Of a DNA stretch of 64,000 nucleotides, positions 36,701-46,523 are shown piece after piece; within the stretch, counting starts at the first letter, position 1; the number at the start of each line of letters is the position of its first letter. Below the pieces are notes generated by a model. It was given only the letters and a program-made list of their open reading frames with translations, did no database searches and was not told the DNA's origin. Both the position numbers and the translations under genes were made by a program. The stretch is from Typha latifolia. Taxonomy: Eukaryota; Streptophyta; Magnoliopsida; Poales; Typhaceae. The stretch is taken from the NCBI GenBank assembly GCA_019914945.1, contig CM034100.1, positions 447,209 through 511,208 on the forward strand, given 5' to 3'.

Positions 36701-39289
36701 CACGACCTCCTCCGAGCTGCTCTCCTTCCAAACCATGTCCACCATGCGTCGCATGGAGATCGCCGCCAACTCCCTTTACAAGGCGAAGGTCATCCGTGGC
36801 TTCTGCCACGTCTACGATGACCAGGAGGTTGTTGAAGTCGGCATGGAGGCTGCTATCACTAAATCCAACGCCATCATCACCGCCTACCGTGACTAATTCA
36901 TCTACCTTGACCGCGGCGGTGATCTCGTATTTGTCTTCGCCGAGCTCATGGGCCGCCACAACTGGTGCTCCAAAGGAAAGGGCGGATCGTGGTAGGCGGC
37001 AGACGGTGACCGGAGAGAGGAGGCGCGACAAATTTTTTTTGCCCTTTTGGTGAGATGAGGCGGTTGCGGCTTAACTGCTGGAGAGTGAGGAGTGGAGAGA
37101 ATGAGATGGTGATTTAGGTTTTAGACTTTAGTTATCTTATATAAACATAGGTCAGTGAGTTAGCGGTTTGACTCGACCCGACCCAATCCATATACTTAAA
37201 CGGGTCAAACGAGTCAAAACGGGTCACCTATATAAACCCGAACACGACTCAATTATTAAACGGGTTAGGTGAGTTGACCCGTTTACAACTCAAATCCTAT
37301 TATACTAAACCCAAACCCGATTAAGATTTGGGTTATCATGTCTGGTTAAGATTTATCACCCCTAGTTGGAGTCACACTTCAAGCAAGTCTTTTCTGTCAC
37401 CTAGATCTTTCTTGCTACCCTCATTTTTGGGGGCCAAATTATATCATTTTAATTCCATTTCCATTTTATTAGTAAGGTCAAAGGAAAATCAACTACCGGG
37501 ATTGTAAGACCAATAATTACTAGTTCACTATGTATAATTCAGCAGTATATTTTAGCACAATTATCTGCAATAGATCCTAACTAGGTTCATAAGTTCATAG
37601 TTATTTACTTGTTATCCTTTGATCCACATGTCTTATAAACAGAATATGCCCTATAATGCTCCATCTTAGACTTGCCTCTCAGCTTAACTGCATTTGCTTC
37701 TTTGCATTATCTTACATATTCATTGCTTTCTTTGTTTGCATATGTGGTGCATGTGATTCTTGCACATGTTATTAAACTTCATCCTGCTTCTTGACAAGAT
37801 ATTTGTCTATCTCCATACGAAGAAAATGATGTGTCAATATAGGTTGCACATGACAAGGCACACTTACATGCATTTTTAACTCTAATGATGTCACAGATTG
37901 AAGCCTTGGCTGAAGATATTCAACCTTTGCTTGCTGAAGTTCGTGAAAGTTCGCTGGTGAAGGATGTGGAAAATTTAACCAGAAGTCTGGCTGAAGCAAG
38001 CAATGATTTAAGGTTCAACCATTGAAGCCAAACTTCCAAATTGAGCTATTATTATTTGGATATGCATCAATAGCATTCTTGCTTCTTATTCTTAAGAAAA
38101 AGTATGTCAAGTACTTAAATCTTTCAAATTTTGTTAAAATGGTAGAAAATTAGCACTTATAACTGTGCTAGTTTTTATGTTGCCATGCACAATTCTTAAG
38201 CGTTCAGAGTGTTCACATAGTCTAATGGACATTTGGATTATCTCGACTCATAATAAGCACTGGTAGCAGAGCACGCACCTTTAACTTGGCTCAATCTATA
38301 ACATTTATTTCCTTCACACATAAAGTTCAAGCCTTTCACAAGATGCTAAAATTGAGGGAGTAGCATGATGATTATTTAACATATACTAGCATTGTTTTGA
38401 AAAACTACCACATTACCGTCTGGGCCCCTGCCTTAAAAGGAATATTCTTAGGCTCCACTTAGGTCCACCTTTATATGGTGTTTATTATTTGTATCATGAT
38501 TTAGTATATAGGTTTACCTTGAATTAAACGTTTCCTCTAATCTTCATTTTCTTTATTTGTTTATTTTTTAGTTTTCTGGCTATCTGCCTAGAGAAGTTGC
38601 ACCTATCTTGAAGTTCAATTACAGAGAATGTGACCGATGAGGTTTAAGAGGCTTGTGTGTTAAGAGCTATAAATGTCCAAGTTCTATTCTTTATGTTATT
38701 CACTGATCTGCACGTGTTGCAGGACTATCAATTCTTTGTACATTGGTTTTCTGGACTTTGTAGATCAAATTGAATTGTTTTTTAAATTACAACTTCTAGG
38801 CTTGAATATCAGGCTAGATGTGAACTTTGTAGGTGTACACACACATGATGAACTATTTCTCAAAATCTGGCATAGTCTGGAGAAAGAAAAGGAATAACGC
38901 ATCCCTTCAAATCATTTGTCTATGTAATTTTTGAGGGAGCAAGTATGAAGTGGAAGTTGTATCCATGTTTATCATATATGCAATCTGTATTGTCACCTTT
39001 ACATAATCCTTCTCATGCAGAAAGGTGCAGTCTTTGCTTCTTAGTCCTGATAATGCTGATCTCATTAGGCAGTCTATTTACACCCTTATATACACACTGA
39101 AAAATATCGAGGTCTGTTTTCCTACTCTGTTCTGATTTCTTGTTCTAGAATTTTAATATACTCTTATTAAATTTTGGTTGTTCCCATTTATTCCAGAGTA
39201 TTAGCTCTGACATCTCTGGTTTCACGGGTGATGAGGCTACAAGGCAAAATTTGAAGTTGCTCATCAAGTCTCTTAGCAGACTTTTGTGA
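33737..39289 (+). CDS. TGD2: TGD2, MCE-domain lipid-transfer protein of the plastid inner envelope (one-base frameshift)
   Basis: Substrate-binding subunit of the TGD1-TGD2-TGD3 ABC transporter, which moves ER-derived lipid into the plastid; the MCE domain binds phosphatidic acid. Exons: 33737-34206, 35109-35438, 37897-38012, 39021-39111 and 39197-39289. The N-terminus is Ser/Pro/Arg-rich and looks like a transit peptide. A single membrane segment ([20 protein letters not shown]) precedes the MCE domain ([23 protein letters not shown] and [15 protein letters not shown] parts) and a helical C-terminus. At about 34045 one base is missing: LAWLRG then shifts to SS-stop, while the next frame reads [10 protein letters not shown] exactly where the family needs it. 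With one base restored the exons total 366 codons, near the Arabidopsis length (381). No workable intron explains the shift, so this is an error or a null allele. Confidence 0.88.
35917..37364 (+). mobile_element. Gene-capturing hAT-type element (Pack-hAT) in TGD2 intron 2
   Basis: A 1448-bp insertion flanked by a perfect 8-bp direct duplication, GTTGGAGT, at 35909-35916 and 37365-37372. The ends are imperfect inverted repeats: TAGGGATGGCAA on the left, and TAGGGGTGATAAA when the right end is read on the minus strand. Both subterminal regions are dense in AAACGGGT, ACCCGTTTAA and ACACGACCCG words in both orientations, as in many non-autonomous plant hAT elements. No transposase is encoded. 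The centre holds a captured fragment of a pyruvate dehydrogenase E1-alpha gene in the same orientation as TGD2. TSD length, TIR form and subterminal repeats all point to hAT. Confidence 0.9.
36537..36994 (+). pseudogene. Captured 5' fragment of pyruvate dehydrogenase E1-alpha
   Basis: From the ATG at 36537 the frame reads like the N-terminus of mitochondrial PDH E1-alpha: a Ser-rich presequence ([16 protein letters not shown]), [48 protein letters not shown] and IITAYRD. A stop follows at 36894-36896, where the family has the His of TAYRDH. Homology continues in the same frame past the stop ([23 protein letters not shown]) to another stop near 36995. The catalytic thiamine-diphosphate region is absent. 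It lies inside the hAT element within an intron, so any product would be a truncated 119-residue presequence-bearing peptide. It is most likely non-functional. Confidence 0.88.
37373..37896. other. TGD2 intron 2, 3' part
   Basis: Unremarkable AT-rich intron between the hAT element and the acceptor at 37896. The part of the same intron at 35439-35908 is also ordinary. Confidence 0.5.
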
Positions 39290-40477
39290 TGATTTCTGGA
39301 TCTTGGATTTCATTACTGAGGCCGGCTAAAACAAACTTTCAGCATAAGGCTACTACGTGTATGAGAGAGCATTAAAGGAAAGATAGCAGATTTGCAGACA
39401 GGTCAAGGTCTCTCTTGCATAGAGATCTCGCAAATATCTGCCCTTCCATTGGTGAGGAAAATATGAATTTTTGGCAGATTGCTTCTTGCTTTACATTTTT
39501 TATTGACCCTCAAGGTTATTTCAAGATGTTTTCTGGAAACAGAAGTTCTTGTCCAAGAGCAAATATCTTAAATGGCTTTTAAAGACCATGAAGTCATGAC
39601 TATTTTGTTGATGTGATTATTTTACATAGGAGTTGTATTATAAGAATGTCGAATGTTGCATTTGTCAAAGTTTTACAGGTATGATGTTTGGCGTGTCACA
39701 GAATAGATATAGCGAGCGTGCATTTGAACACAAATTGCTTCTGTTTATGTCATTGATACAGGATTAACATTCCTAGCTATATTATTGGTAGATTTGTGCC
39801 AATAGCATTCAAGAGGAACTATTCTTCATCAGTTCATTGTAATTTCCATATCTTTAAATTGGACAACAACAACAAAAAAAAGAAGAAAAAAAAAGAAAAG
39901 AAAACATAACAGTTATTCATGATTCATGAGATTCCTCCTCGTTTGTAATAGTCCTGGACCATCAACTGTGGTTCCTCTTGCACTGCCTCAAGGAAAAAAA
40001 AGAAAATAAAATTAGAGATTAAAAAAGGATGGCTCTGAGAGCTGCTTTCCATCAATATACTTTTGGGTGGATTGTGGTGGGGATCTATCATGAGGCTTTT
40101 CCAAGAAAATCCTATTGTGTATGTCTTCATCAATCAAAGTGGTGGCCCCTTGGCTTCTCCTGTCCATTCTTTGAAAAAGATGCATCAAAATGATAATTAT
40201 TAAAAGAAAGATAAAATACGCAAAAGAAATATCAGCATCACAAAAAGCTTTCAGATACTCCTCTTTTTTGACTTTGTAGCATATCTTGTTTGTATAATAT
40301 ATATTCGAATTACATACATTGCATAGGTGCACTTAATTAATTGTTGTGTAAACTGTTTGATTGACTCTTTCATTAGTGCTTTCGGGCTATAAATAGGTTG
40401 CACTGCCCTCTTCCACTCCTCAACCAGAGCTCCAAAGTGTCTGATAACAATCTTTGCAAGGTCTTTTGAGATACAAA
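39290..40477. other. TGD2 3' flank and metallothionein promoter
   Basis: TGD2 3' UTR probably runs a few hundred bases past the stop. An A-rich purine tract (about 39865-39905) and a second A-rich patch (about 39990-40030) follow. The metallothionein promoter occupies the end. No ORF of note. Confidence 0.5.
40388..40395 (+). promoter_or_regulatory. TATA box of the metallothionein gene
   Basis: TATAAATA, 83 bases before the metallothionein ATG, in a context (GGGCTATAAATAGG) that is a near-ideal plant TATA element. It fits a strongly expressed gene with a short 5' UTR of about 50-60 bases. Confidence 0.75.
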
Positions 40478-41001
40478 ATGTCTTGCTGTGGAGGAAACTG
40501 TGGCTGTGGTTCTGGATGTAGCTGTGGCAGTGGATGTGGAGGGTATTACCTTAAATTCCCTTGTTCTTCTTATACCTTGAATACATTCTCAACCTTAAAA
40601 TATTCTATTCTGATATATATATTCCTCGCACATGTCCTTGCTTGTAAAATTTAGTCACCAATTAATAATTTCATTCTCTTCTCTGTATGTAGGTGCAAAA
40701 TGTACCCTGACTTGGCTGGAGAAGGGACTACCACCACCCAAACCTTGGTCTTTGTTGCTGCACCACACAAAAGGTCTAACTCTTATCATCTATATATATC
40801 ATGAGGCAACTCTTATCTAATGTTAGATTGTTACGTAGATATTGCTCATTTGAATGGCATCTTTTTTTTTTTCTTCTTCTTCTTCTTCTTAATTTTTGCA
40901 GTCCATTTGAGGTATTTGAGATGGCGGCAGAGTCCGAGAGTGGAGATTGCAACTGCAAGTGTGGAAGCAACTGCACCTGCGATAATTGTGGGTGCAAATG
41001 A
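40478..41001 (+). CDS. MT2: Type-2 plant metallothionein
   Basis: Small cysteine-rich cytosolic protein that binds copper and zinc and buffers metals and reactive oxygen. Three exons, 40478-40542, 40693-40773 and 40902-41001, join in phase to 81 residues. The N-terminal domain starts [14 protein letters not shown] and holds the CC, CxC and CxxC pattern that defines type 2. A cysteine-free linker contains YPDLAGEG and [10 protein letters not shown]. The C-terminal domain has the usual three CxC motifs ([17 protein letters not shown]). Most type-2 members have Lys where this one has Ser after GSGC (CSCGSGCGG). A strong TATA box lies upstream and a TATC microsatellite is in the probable 3' UTR. 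Confidence 0.93.
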
Positions 41002-41038
41002 GACACCACCTATATAAGCTTAGGAGAGACCATATCTA

Positions 41039-41039
41039 T

Positions 41040-41073
<34 letters not shown>
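41039..41073. repeat. TATC tetranucleotide microsatellite
   Basis: About eight to nine copies of TATC, starting some 38 bases after the metallothionein stop and so probably within its 3' UTR. Confidence 0.85.
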
Positions 41074-41074
<1 letters not shown>

Positions 41075-41833
41075 AATGTGGTGTTAGTGTGCTCTTAGGA
41101 TATGGGATCTCTCCATTTCTAGGGTCTCATTTTGATGTCATGTATGCCCAAATAAGAGGAGAATGAGCAATATAACTTATTCATTATGTAGCATTCTCCT
41201 CTCTCAAGGTGATTTTAATATATATATATATATGGTCACTAAACTAGCTTCGCATGTAATTGATCTAATATTATTCCACCTTTTTTTAACATCTTTGACG
41301 GTAAAATAAAACTAATACAAGCCAAAAGCTACTCTTGTAACTCAGTGGTTGAATATTATGAATCTATAATTTTTTAATAATTATTTAGACATTAGAGTTA
41401 ATATATAATAAAAAATTAATTTGAGGTTAATTGGGCGAGAGAGAAGGGAAACTCTTAGTTTCTTTGGTACGAAGAGAATTGCTTATTTGGTTAATACAAC
41501 TGACGACTTTTTTACTGCATGAATATAGTTTTGGCTTGTTTATAAACAAGAGGATTGGTTTAAATATTCAACTTTTATATATTAAAGAGGGCTAACTATT
41601 TTGACTTAGTGTATAATTTATGGGCTACCACCCTGACCGGTCAACAAAATTGTAAAAAAGATAGTATGTAAGTTTGAAAATGTAAAATTGATAAATATAA
41701 GGTTCTAAATGCAAATTGATTAGCATGGCAATTCGCAAGCTACCGGACAATGGAGATAGTGTTGTATGATATGTTTGACCTCTGAGATACCAATCCAAAC
41801 AAACAAGAACCAAACACACGCAGAAGAGCAAAA
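41074..41833. other. Intergenic region, metallothionein to PPR gene
   Basis: Metallothionein 3' UTR, a short TA run at about 41218-41234, then AT-rich DNA with no ORF. No TATA box stands out before the PPR start. Confidence 0.5.
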
Positions 41834-44812
41834 ATGGCTGTGGTGGGCAACACCACCATACTCCACAACACTCATCTCCCTCTCCATCTCTCTACCCATC
41901 TACTAAATTCGAACTATAACCAACTGATTCACCATCACAAGCACAAATCTCATACTGTAACCACCCCAAGAGCATCCCTCTCTTTCTCCTCCACCAGTGT
42001 TAAAAACAGAGTCCTAGTCCCAAAGAGAAGAGACCCATCTCCAGAATCCTCACTGTTCCAAGAAATCAGCAATCTTTGCAGTGAAGGAAGCCTCAACGAT
42101 GCTCTACTTCTTCTTAGGCATAACATCGAACATCTTGACTACAATTCTACGGTCGACGTCGTTGGCCTCCTTCTGCAAGCTTCCGGCACTAATGGAGATC
42201 TCGAGGTGGGTCGTAAGCTCCACGATATCATCTCCTCGTCGGAAGAATTGTTGGGTAACGTCGTTCTCACCACTCGGCTTCTCACCATGTACTCCATGTG
42301 CGGGTGTGTTTCGGCTTCTCGCCGCGTGTTTGATGAATTGGGAGAGAAAAATCTTTACCAGTGGAACGCCATGATTAGTGGGTATGCGAGGAATGAGATG
42401 TGGGAGGAGGCAGTTGATGTGTTTTGCCGGTTGATGTCGACGTCAAAGCTGAGGCCCGATAATTTTACTTTGCCGTGTGTTTTCAAGTCATGCGCAGGGA
42501 TTTCTGATGTTGGTTTTGGCAAGTTAGTGCATGGGAATGCAGTGAAACTTGGATTGGGTACTGATACTTTTGTTGGCAATTCGCTAATTTCCATGTATGG
42601 TAAGTGTGGTAATGTTGATGAGGCAGTTCATGCGTTTGAGACAATGCCTGAGAGGAACCTGGTTTCTTGGAATACTATGATGTCTGTGTTTTCTGAGAAT
42701 GGTTTGCTGCAGAAAGGTATTGATTTGTTCAAGGAGATGTTACTGGTTGGGGTTGGTGAAGGTGGTATTGGACCGGATGACGCAACTATGGTGACAGTAC
42801 TTCCTATGTGCACAGGGGAAGGATGGCTTGGATTGGGGAGAGTAATGCATGGTTTGTCAGTGAAATTGGACCTAGACCATCTCCTGAGAGTGAACAATGC
42901 GTTGATTGATATGTATGCAAAATGTGGTGATTTAGTTGATGCAGAATGCCTGTTTTCTGAGGGTCTCCAACGAAATGTGGTGTCTTGGAATGCGATGCTA
43001 GGTGGCTATGCAAGGAATGGAGATGTTGCTGGGACGTTTGCTCTTTTGCATGATATGCAGATGGTGGAGGGTTTGAAGGCTAATGAAGTCACTATCTTGA
43101 ATGTCCTGCCTATTTGTTTAGGCGGATCAGAGCTACAGAAACTGAAAGAACTTCATTGCTTTGTGATTAGAAATGATTTACAGATCAATGATCTAGTATC
43201 AAATGCTCTAATTGCAGCTTATGCAAAGTGTGGATCTCTGGAGTCTGCAGGTCATGTTTTCAATGGCACAGAGATCAAGACTGTTAGCTTATGGAATGCA
43301 CTCATTGGTGGACACGCACAGAATGGTGATTCAAGCAAGGCAATAGAATTGTTCCTCCAGATGCCAGCTTCAGGATTAGCACCTGATTGGTTTAGCATTG
43401 GTAGCTTGCTCTTAGCATGTGCTAATCTGAAACATCTTCAGCATGGCAAAACAGTTCATGGATTTGCCATTAGGAATGGTTTGGAGAAAGATTCATTCAT
43501 TGGGATCTCACTTCTCTCACTTTACATTCAATGTGGAAGAGACTATAGTGCTAGAATAGTATTCGATGCAATGGAGGAAAAGGATATGGTATCTTGGAAT
43601 GCTATGATTGCTGGGTATTCTCAAAATGGATTGTCTGAGGAGGCCCTCAGTCTCTTCCGTCAGATGCAACTAAATGGTTGCAAGCCTTCGATGATTGCAA
43701 CAACAAGTGCCTTGATGTCTTGTACTCAATTGTCAGCTGTCCGACTAGGAAAAGAGACACACTGTTTTGCGCTAAAGGCCAGCTGTTCTGAGGACGCTTT
43801 TGTTGGTAGCTCAATCATAGACATGTATGCAAAGACTGGTTTTATAGAACAAGCTCGGATATTCTTTGACAGGATGAAGAACAAAGATGCAGTTCCCTGG
43901 AATGTAATGCTCACAGGCTATGGCATTAATGGGAGTGGAAATGAAGCTATCGATCTGTATAATGAGATGCAACGAGAGGGGATAAAGCCTGATGGCTTCA
44001 CATATGTCGGTCTACTCATGGCATGTAGCCATTCTGGAATGGTAGAAGAAGGCTTGAATTACTTTGAAGAGATGAAAAATACACATGAGTTGGAACCAAA
44101 GTTGGAGCATTATGCATGTCTTGTGGATATGCTTGGTCGAGCTGGGCGATTGGCTGATGCAGCGGCAGTCATTGAAGAAATGCCAGAAGATCCAGATGGC
44201 AGAATATGGAGTGCTTTACTATGCGCCTGTCGTCTCCATGGAGACATGAGCTTGGGAGAGAAAGTTGCAGAAAAGCTGTTGGAATTGGAGCCTGATAAAT
44301 CAGAGCATTATATTCTAGCTTCAAATCTTTATGCAGGCTCTGGGAGGTGGGATGATGTGAGAAGAATTAGGAAGAGGCTTAAGGAAACAGGCCTCTACAA
44401 AGACCCAGGTTGTAGCTGGATAGATGTAGATAGTAAAGTGTATAGCTTCATTGCAGGAGATAATAGGCTTCCTGAATCAAGCGAAGTTAAGAGAATGTGG
44501 TGTTCTCTGGAGGAAAAGATACGTGCCATTGGATATATTCCAGATACAGCTTCAGTTTTACATGATCTAGAAGAAGATGAAAAGGTGGAATTATTGCGGT
44601 GTCATAGCGAGAAGCAAGCAATAGCATTCGGGCTGCTGAGGAATAGCAAACCAACAAAGTTGAGGGTCTATAAAAACATTAGAATGTGCAGGGATTGCCA
44701 CAATGCAATCAAACTGGTGTCAAGAGTTGTGGAGAAAGAGATTGTGGTGAGGGACAACAAGAGATTTCATCATTTCAGAGAAGGCTTTTGTTCTTGCGGC
44801 AATTATTGGTGA
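41834..44812 (+). CDS. PLS-class DYW pentatricopeptide repeat protein (At1g18485-like)
   Basis: Intronless, 992 residues. By family it is an organellar RNA-binding protein acting in C-to-U RNA editing. The N-terminal 65 residues are rich in Ser, Thr, His and basic residues and poor in acids, as in plastid or mitochondrial presequences. The body is a long run of PPR motifs in P-L-S order, visible as repeated YAKCG, VSWNAMLGGYARNG and LFxxM patterns, about every 100 residues per triplet. E and E+ regions and a DYW deaminase domain end the protein. The deaminase zinc signature is present: HSEK near residue 924 and CRDCH near 952. The final tripeptide is NYW, not DYW. The arrangement resembles Arabidopsis At1g18485, but orthology was not tested. 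The ATG at 41834 is the first in frame. Confidence 0.92.
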   Translation: MAVVGNTTILHNTHLPLHLSTHLLNSNYNQLIHHHKHKSHTVTTPRASLSFSSTSVKNRVLVPKRRDPSPESSLFQEISNLCSEGSLNDALLLLRHNIEHLDYNSTVDVVGLLLQASGTNGDLEVGRKLHDIISSSEELLGNVVLTTRLLTMYSMCGCVSASRRVFDELGEKNLYQWNAMISGYARNEMWEEAVDVFCRLMSTSKLRPDNFTLPCVFKSCAGISDVGFGKLVHGNAVKLGLGTDTFVGNSLISMYGKCGNVDEAVHAFETMPERNLVSWNTMMSVFSENGLLQKGIDLFKEMLLVGVGEGGIGPDDATMVTVLPMCTGEGWLGLGRVMHGLSVKLDLDHLLRVNNALIDMYAKCGDLVDAECLFSEGLQRNVVSWNAMLGGYARNGDVAGTFALLHDMQMVEGLKANEVTILNVLPICLGGSELQKLKELHCFVIRNDLQINDLVSNALIAAYAKCGSLESAGHVFNGTEIKTVSLWNALIGGHAQNGDSSKAIELFLQMPASGLAPDWFSIGSLLLACANLKHLQHGKTVHGFAIRNGLEKDSFIGISLLSLYIQCGRDYSARIVFDAMEEKDMVSWNAMIAGYSQNGLSEEALSLFRQMQLNGCKPSMIATTSALMSCTQLSAVRLGKETHCFALKASCSEDAFVGSSIIDMYAKTGFIEQARIFFDRMKNKDAVPWNVMLTGYGINGSGNEAIDLYNEMQREGIKPDGFTYVGLLMACSHSGMVEEGLNYFEEMKNTHELEPKLEHYACLVDMLGRAGRLADAAAVIEEMPEDPDGRIWSALLCACRLHGDMSLGEKVAEKLLELEPDKSEHYILASNLYAGSGRWDDVRRIRKRLKETGLYKDPGCSWIDVDSKVYSFIAGDNRLPESSEVKRMWCSLEEKIRAIGYIPDTASVLHDLEEDEKVELLRCHSEKQAIAFGLLRNSKPTKLRVYKNIRMCRDCHNAIKLVSRVVEKEIVVRDNKRFHHFREGFCSCGNYW

Positions 44813-46523
44813 TTCTTATATACTTCCACATGCAAAGTACTCGAGAACAATATTCGCATGGTGTTTCTCATTTTTCTTTCATAAAGTTTTTCTTCTTTAG
44901 ATTCTTCCACAAGGAAAATCCACCAAACATTAATATCTTCCTAGCACATTGATCCAACTATAATTCTTAAACTTTCATCCATATTGAAACTTTCTTATCA
45001 AAGTCTGACCTCCAAGACAATATAGTGATTTAAAGTTTTGATCAAGTTCCCCTTCTACTATATGCAGACATTCTCTCTGATCTGTGTACATATAAAGTTC
45101 ACTCGGGTGACCTTTCTTCACCTGCTATGTTTTGAACTACTTCATCAGTGAAGTTTTTTCATCTACTAACCAAATCCAGCCATTCAAGTTCCTAGCAAGA
45201 GGTCATTTATCTTCCACTCATGCTCTACCAAGTCTTCCTGGGAACAGGCCTCTAGTGGTTTAAAGTATCACCAAATTCTGGCTCTTGTAGTTATTAATAT
45301 TATCATCCTCATACACTGCAGCAATGCCAGTGGTAGCAGGGCTTTGTTTCTCCCTAGATGTTTGAAATCTGACTCAGATAGAATCAGATCAATGCAACAA
45401 AAATAATCCACATGCTGAGAGTAGCATATTTTCTTCTTATCTGCACCTTTCAAGATATGATGCCAGCAACTGCTTGGGGAAGAATCCTTTAACAGATTGC
45501 AGCGAACTTTTATCTTGCTATCAAAAAGAGGAAAGCACAAAGACAGTACTGAAAAGGATGCAGTAGTGCTATGCCAATCTGGTCTGTTCTGTCGAACCAA
45601 AATTTGAACTTCACCCCACAATTCATAACCAGAAGGACTGTTTGTTTGTCCTCCCATTTATTTGATAAAATTGTTTGTCCTCCTATCATTATGCAAGGAT
45701 GATGTAATAGTCATTTACGGATTCTATGGGACCTTGGCATTTTTGGGAGTTTATCAAATTAATGACACCATATTGTCCATGCTGAAAAAATGACTCTTAC
45801 TGGTTTTACTTTCAGTAGTGTTTGGTACATATCAAGAAAGGAAATTTTCTGATATAATAATAACATTGAGAATTGGTATTAAGGTATTATTCTTGATGTT
45901 GGTGATGATGGTAAAATGATCAGCTTCATCAATAGCTAATCATAGTGTAATCTCAACTTGGTGCAGTGTATTGACAGAACAAGTTGATTTTGAAAGATGC
46001 TTACTGGATCTCCTTTGAGTTTACTGCTCCAAGTTGCAACAAATAAATTCTTTATTGTGTGAACATTCAGGCATTGACAGAGCACCTAAGGAAAAGAGGT
46101 CAACATTGGCCAACTCAACTGTTCCTTCTGGAAGAAATTCTGCAAGATGCAACAACAATCAAATCAAGCAAACCATCAAAGCATCTACATGTAGCATGTG
46201 AGACAACCAGAGAACAAAATACTAAAGTTTATTAGGCCCAACCAAAATCACAATGAAAAATAATAGCTTATACAAGAAGCTCTTTAAATAAGAACCTCAC
46301 CATGTAATACAAAGAAATCTGGCCCAGACAACCATAACGGGTGCCAACTCACCCATGGATTATAGCATTTTGATTGCTTATCTAACCTACAAAATTATAA
46401 TACAAGGATGTTGCTTGGTATCTTTACAGAGATATGCAAATGCGGTATGTGTAGTACCTCCTTACAAATATGGAGGAAAGAATAAGTGGATCTATGTATA
46501 CATAAATGAAGATTATAATGGTA
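44813..46523. other. Region between two convergent genes
   Basis: The 3' flanks of the PPR gene (+) and the TRM32-like gene (-) face each other across 1.7 kb. No ORF with family similarity was found on either strand. Part of 45990-46520 is probably TRM32-like 3' UTR. Confidence 0.5.

Noticed and set aside
36639..37031. 130-codon minus-strand frame
   Set aside because: It is antisense to the captured PDH E1-alpha fragment, whose plus-strand frame has the actual homology.
45268..45657. 129-codon minus-strand frame between the PPR and TRM32-like genes
   Set aside because: It has no recognisable domain and no splice partners. Its composition fits chance in moderately AT-rich DNA.
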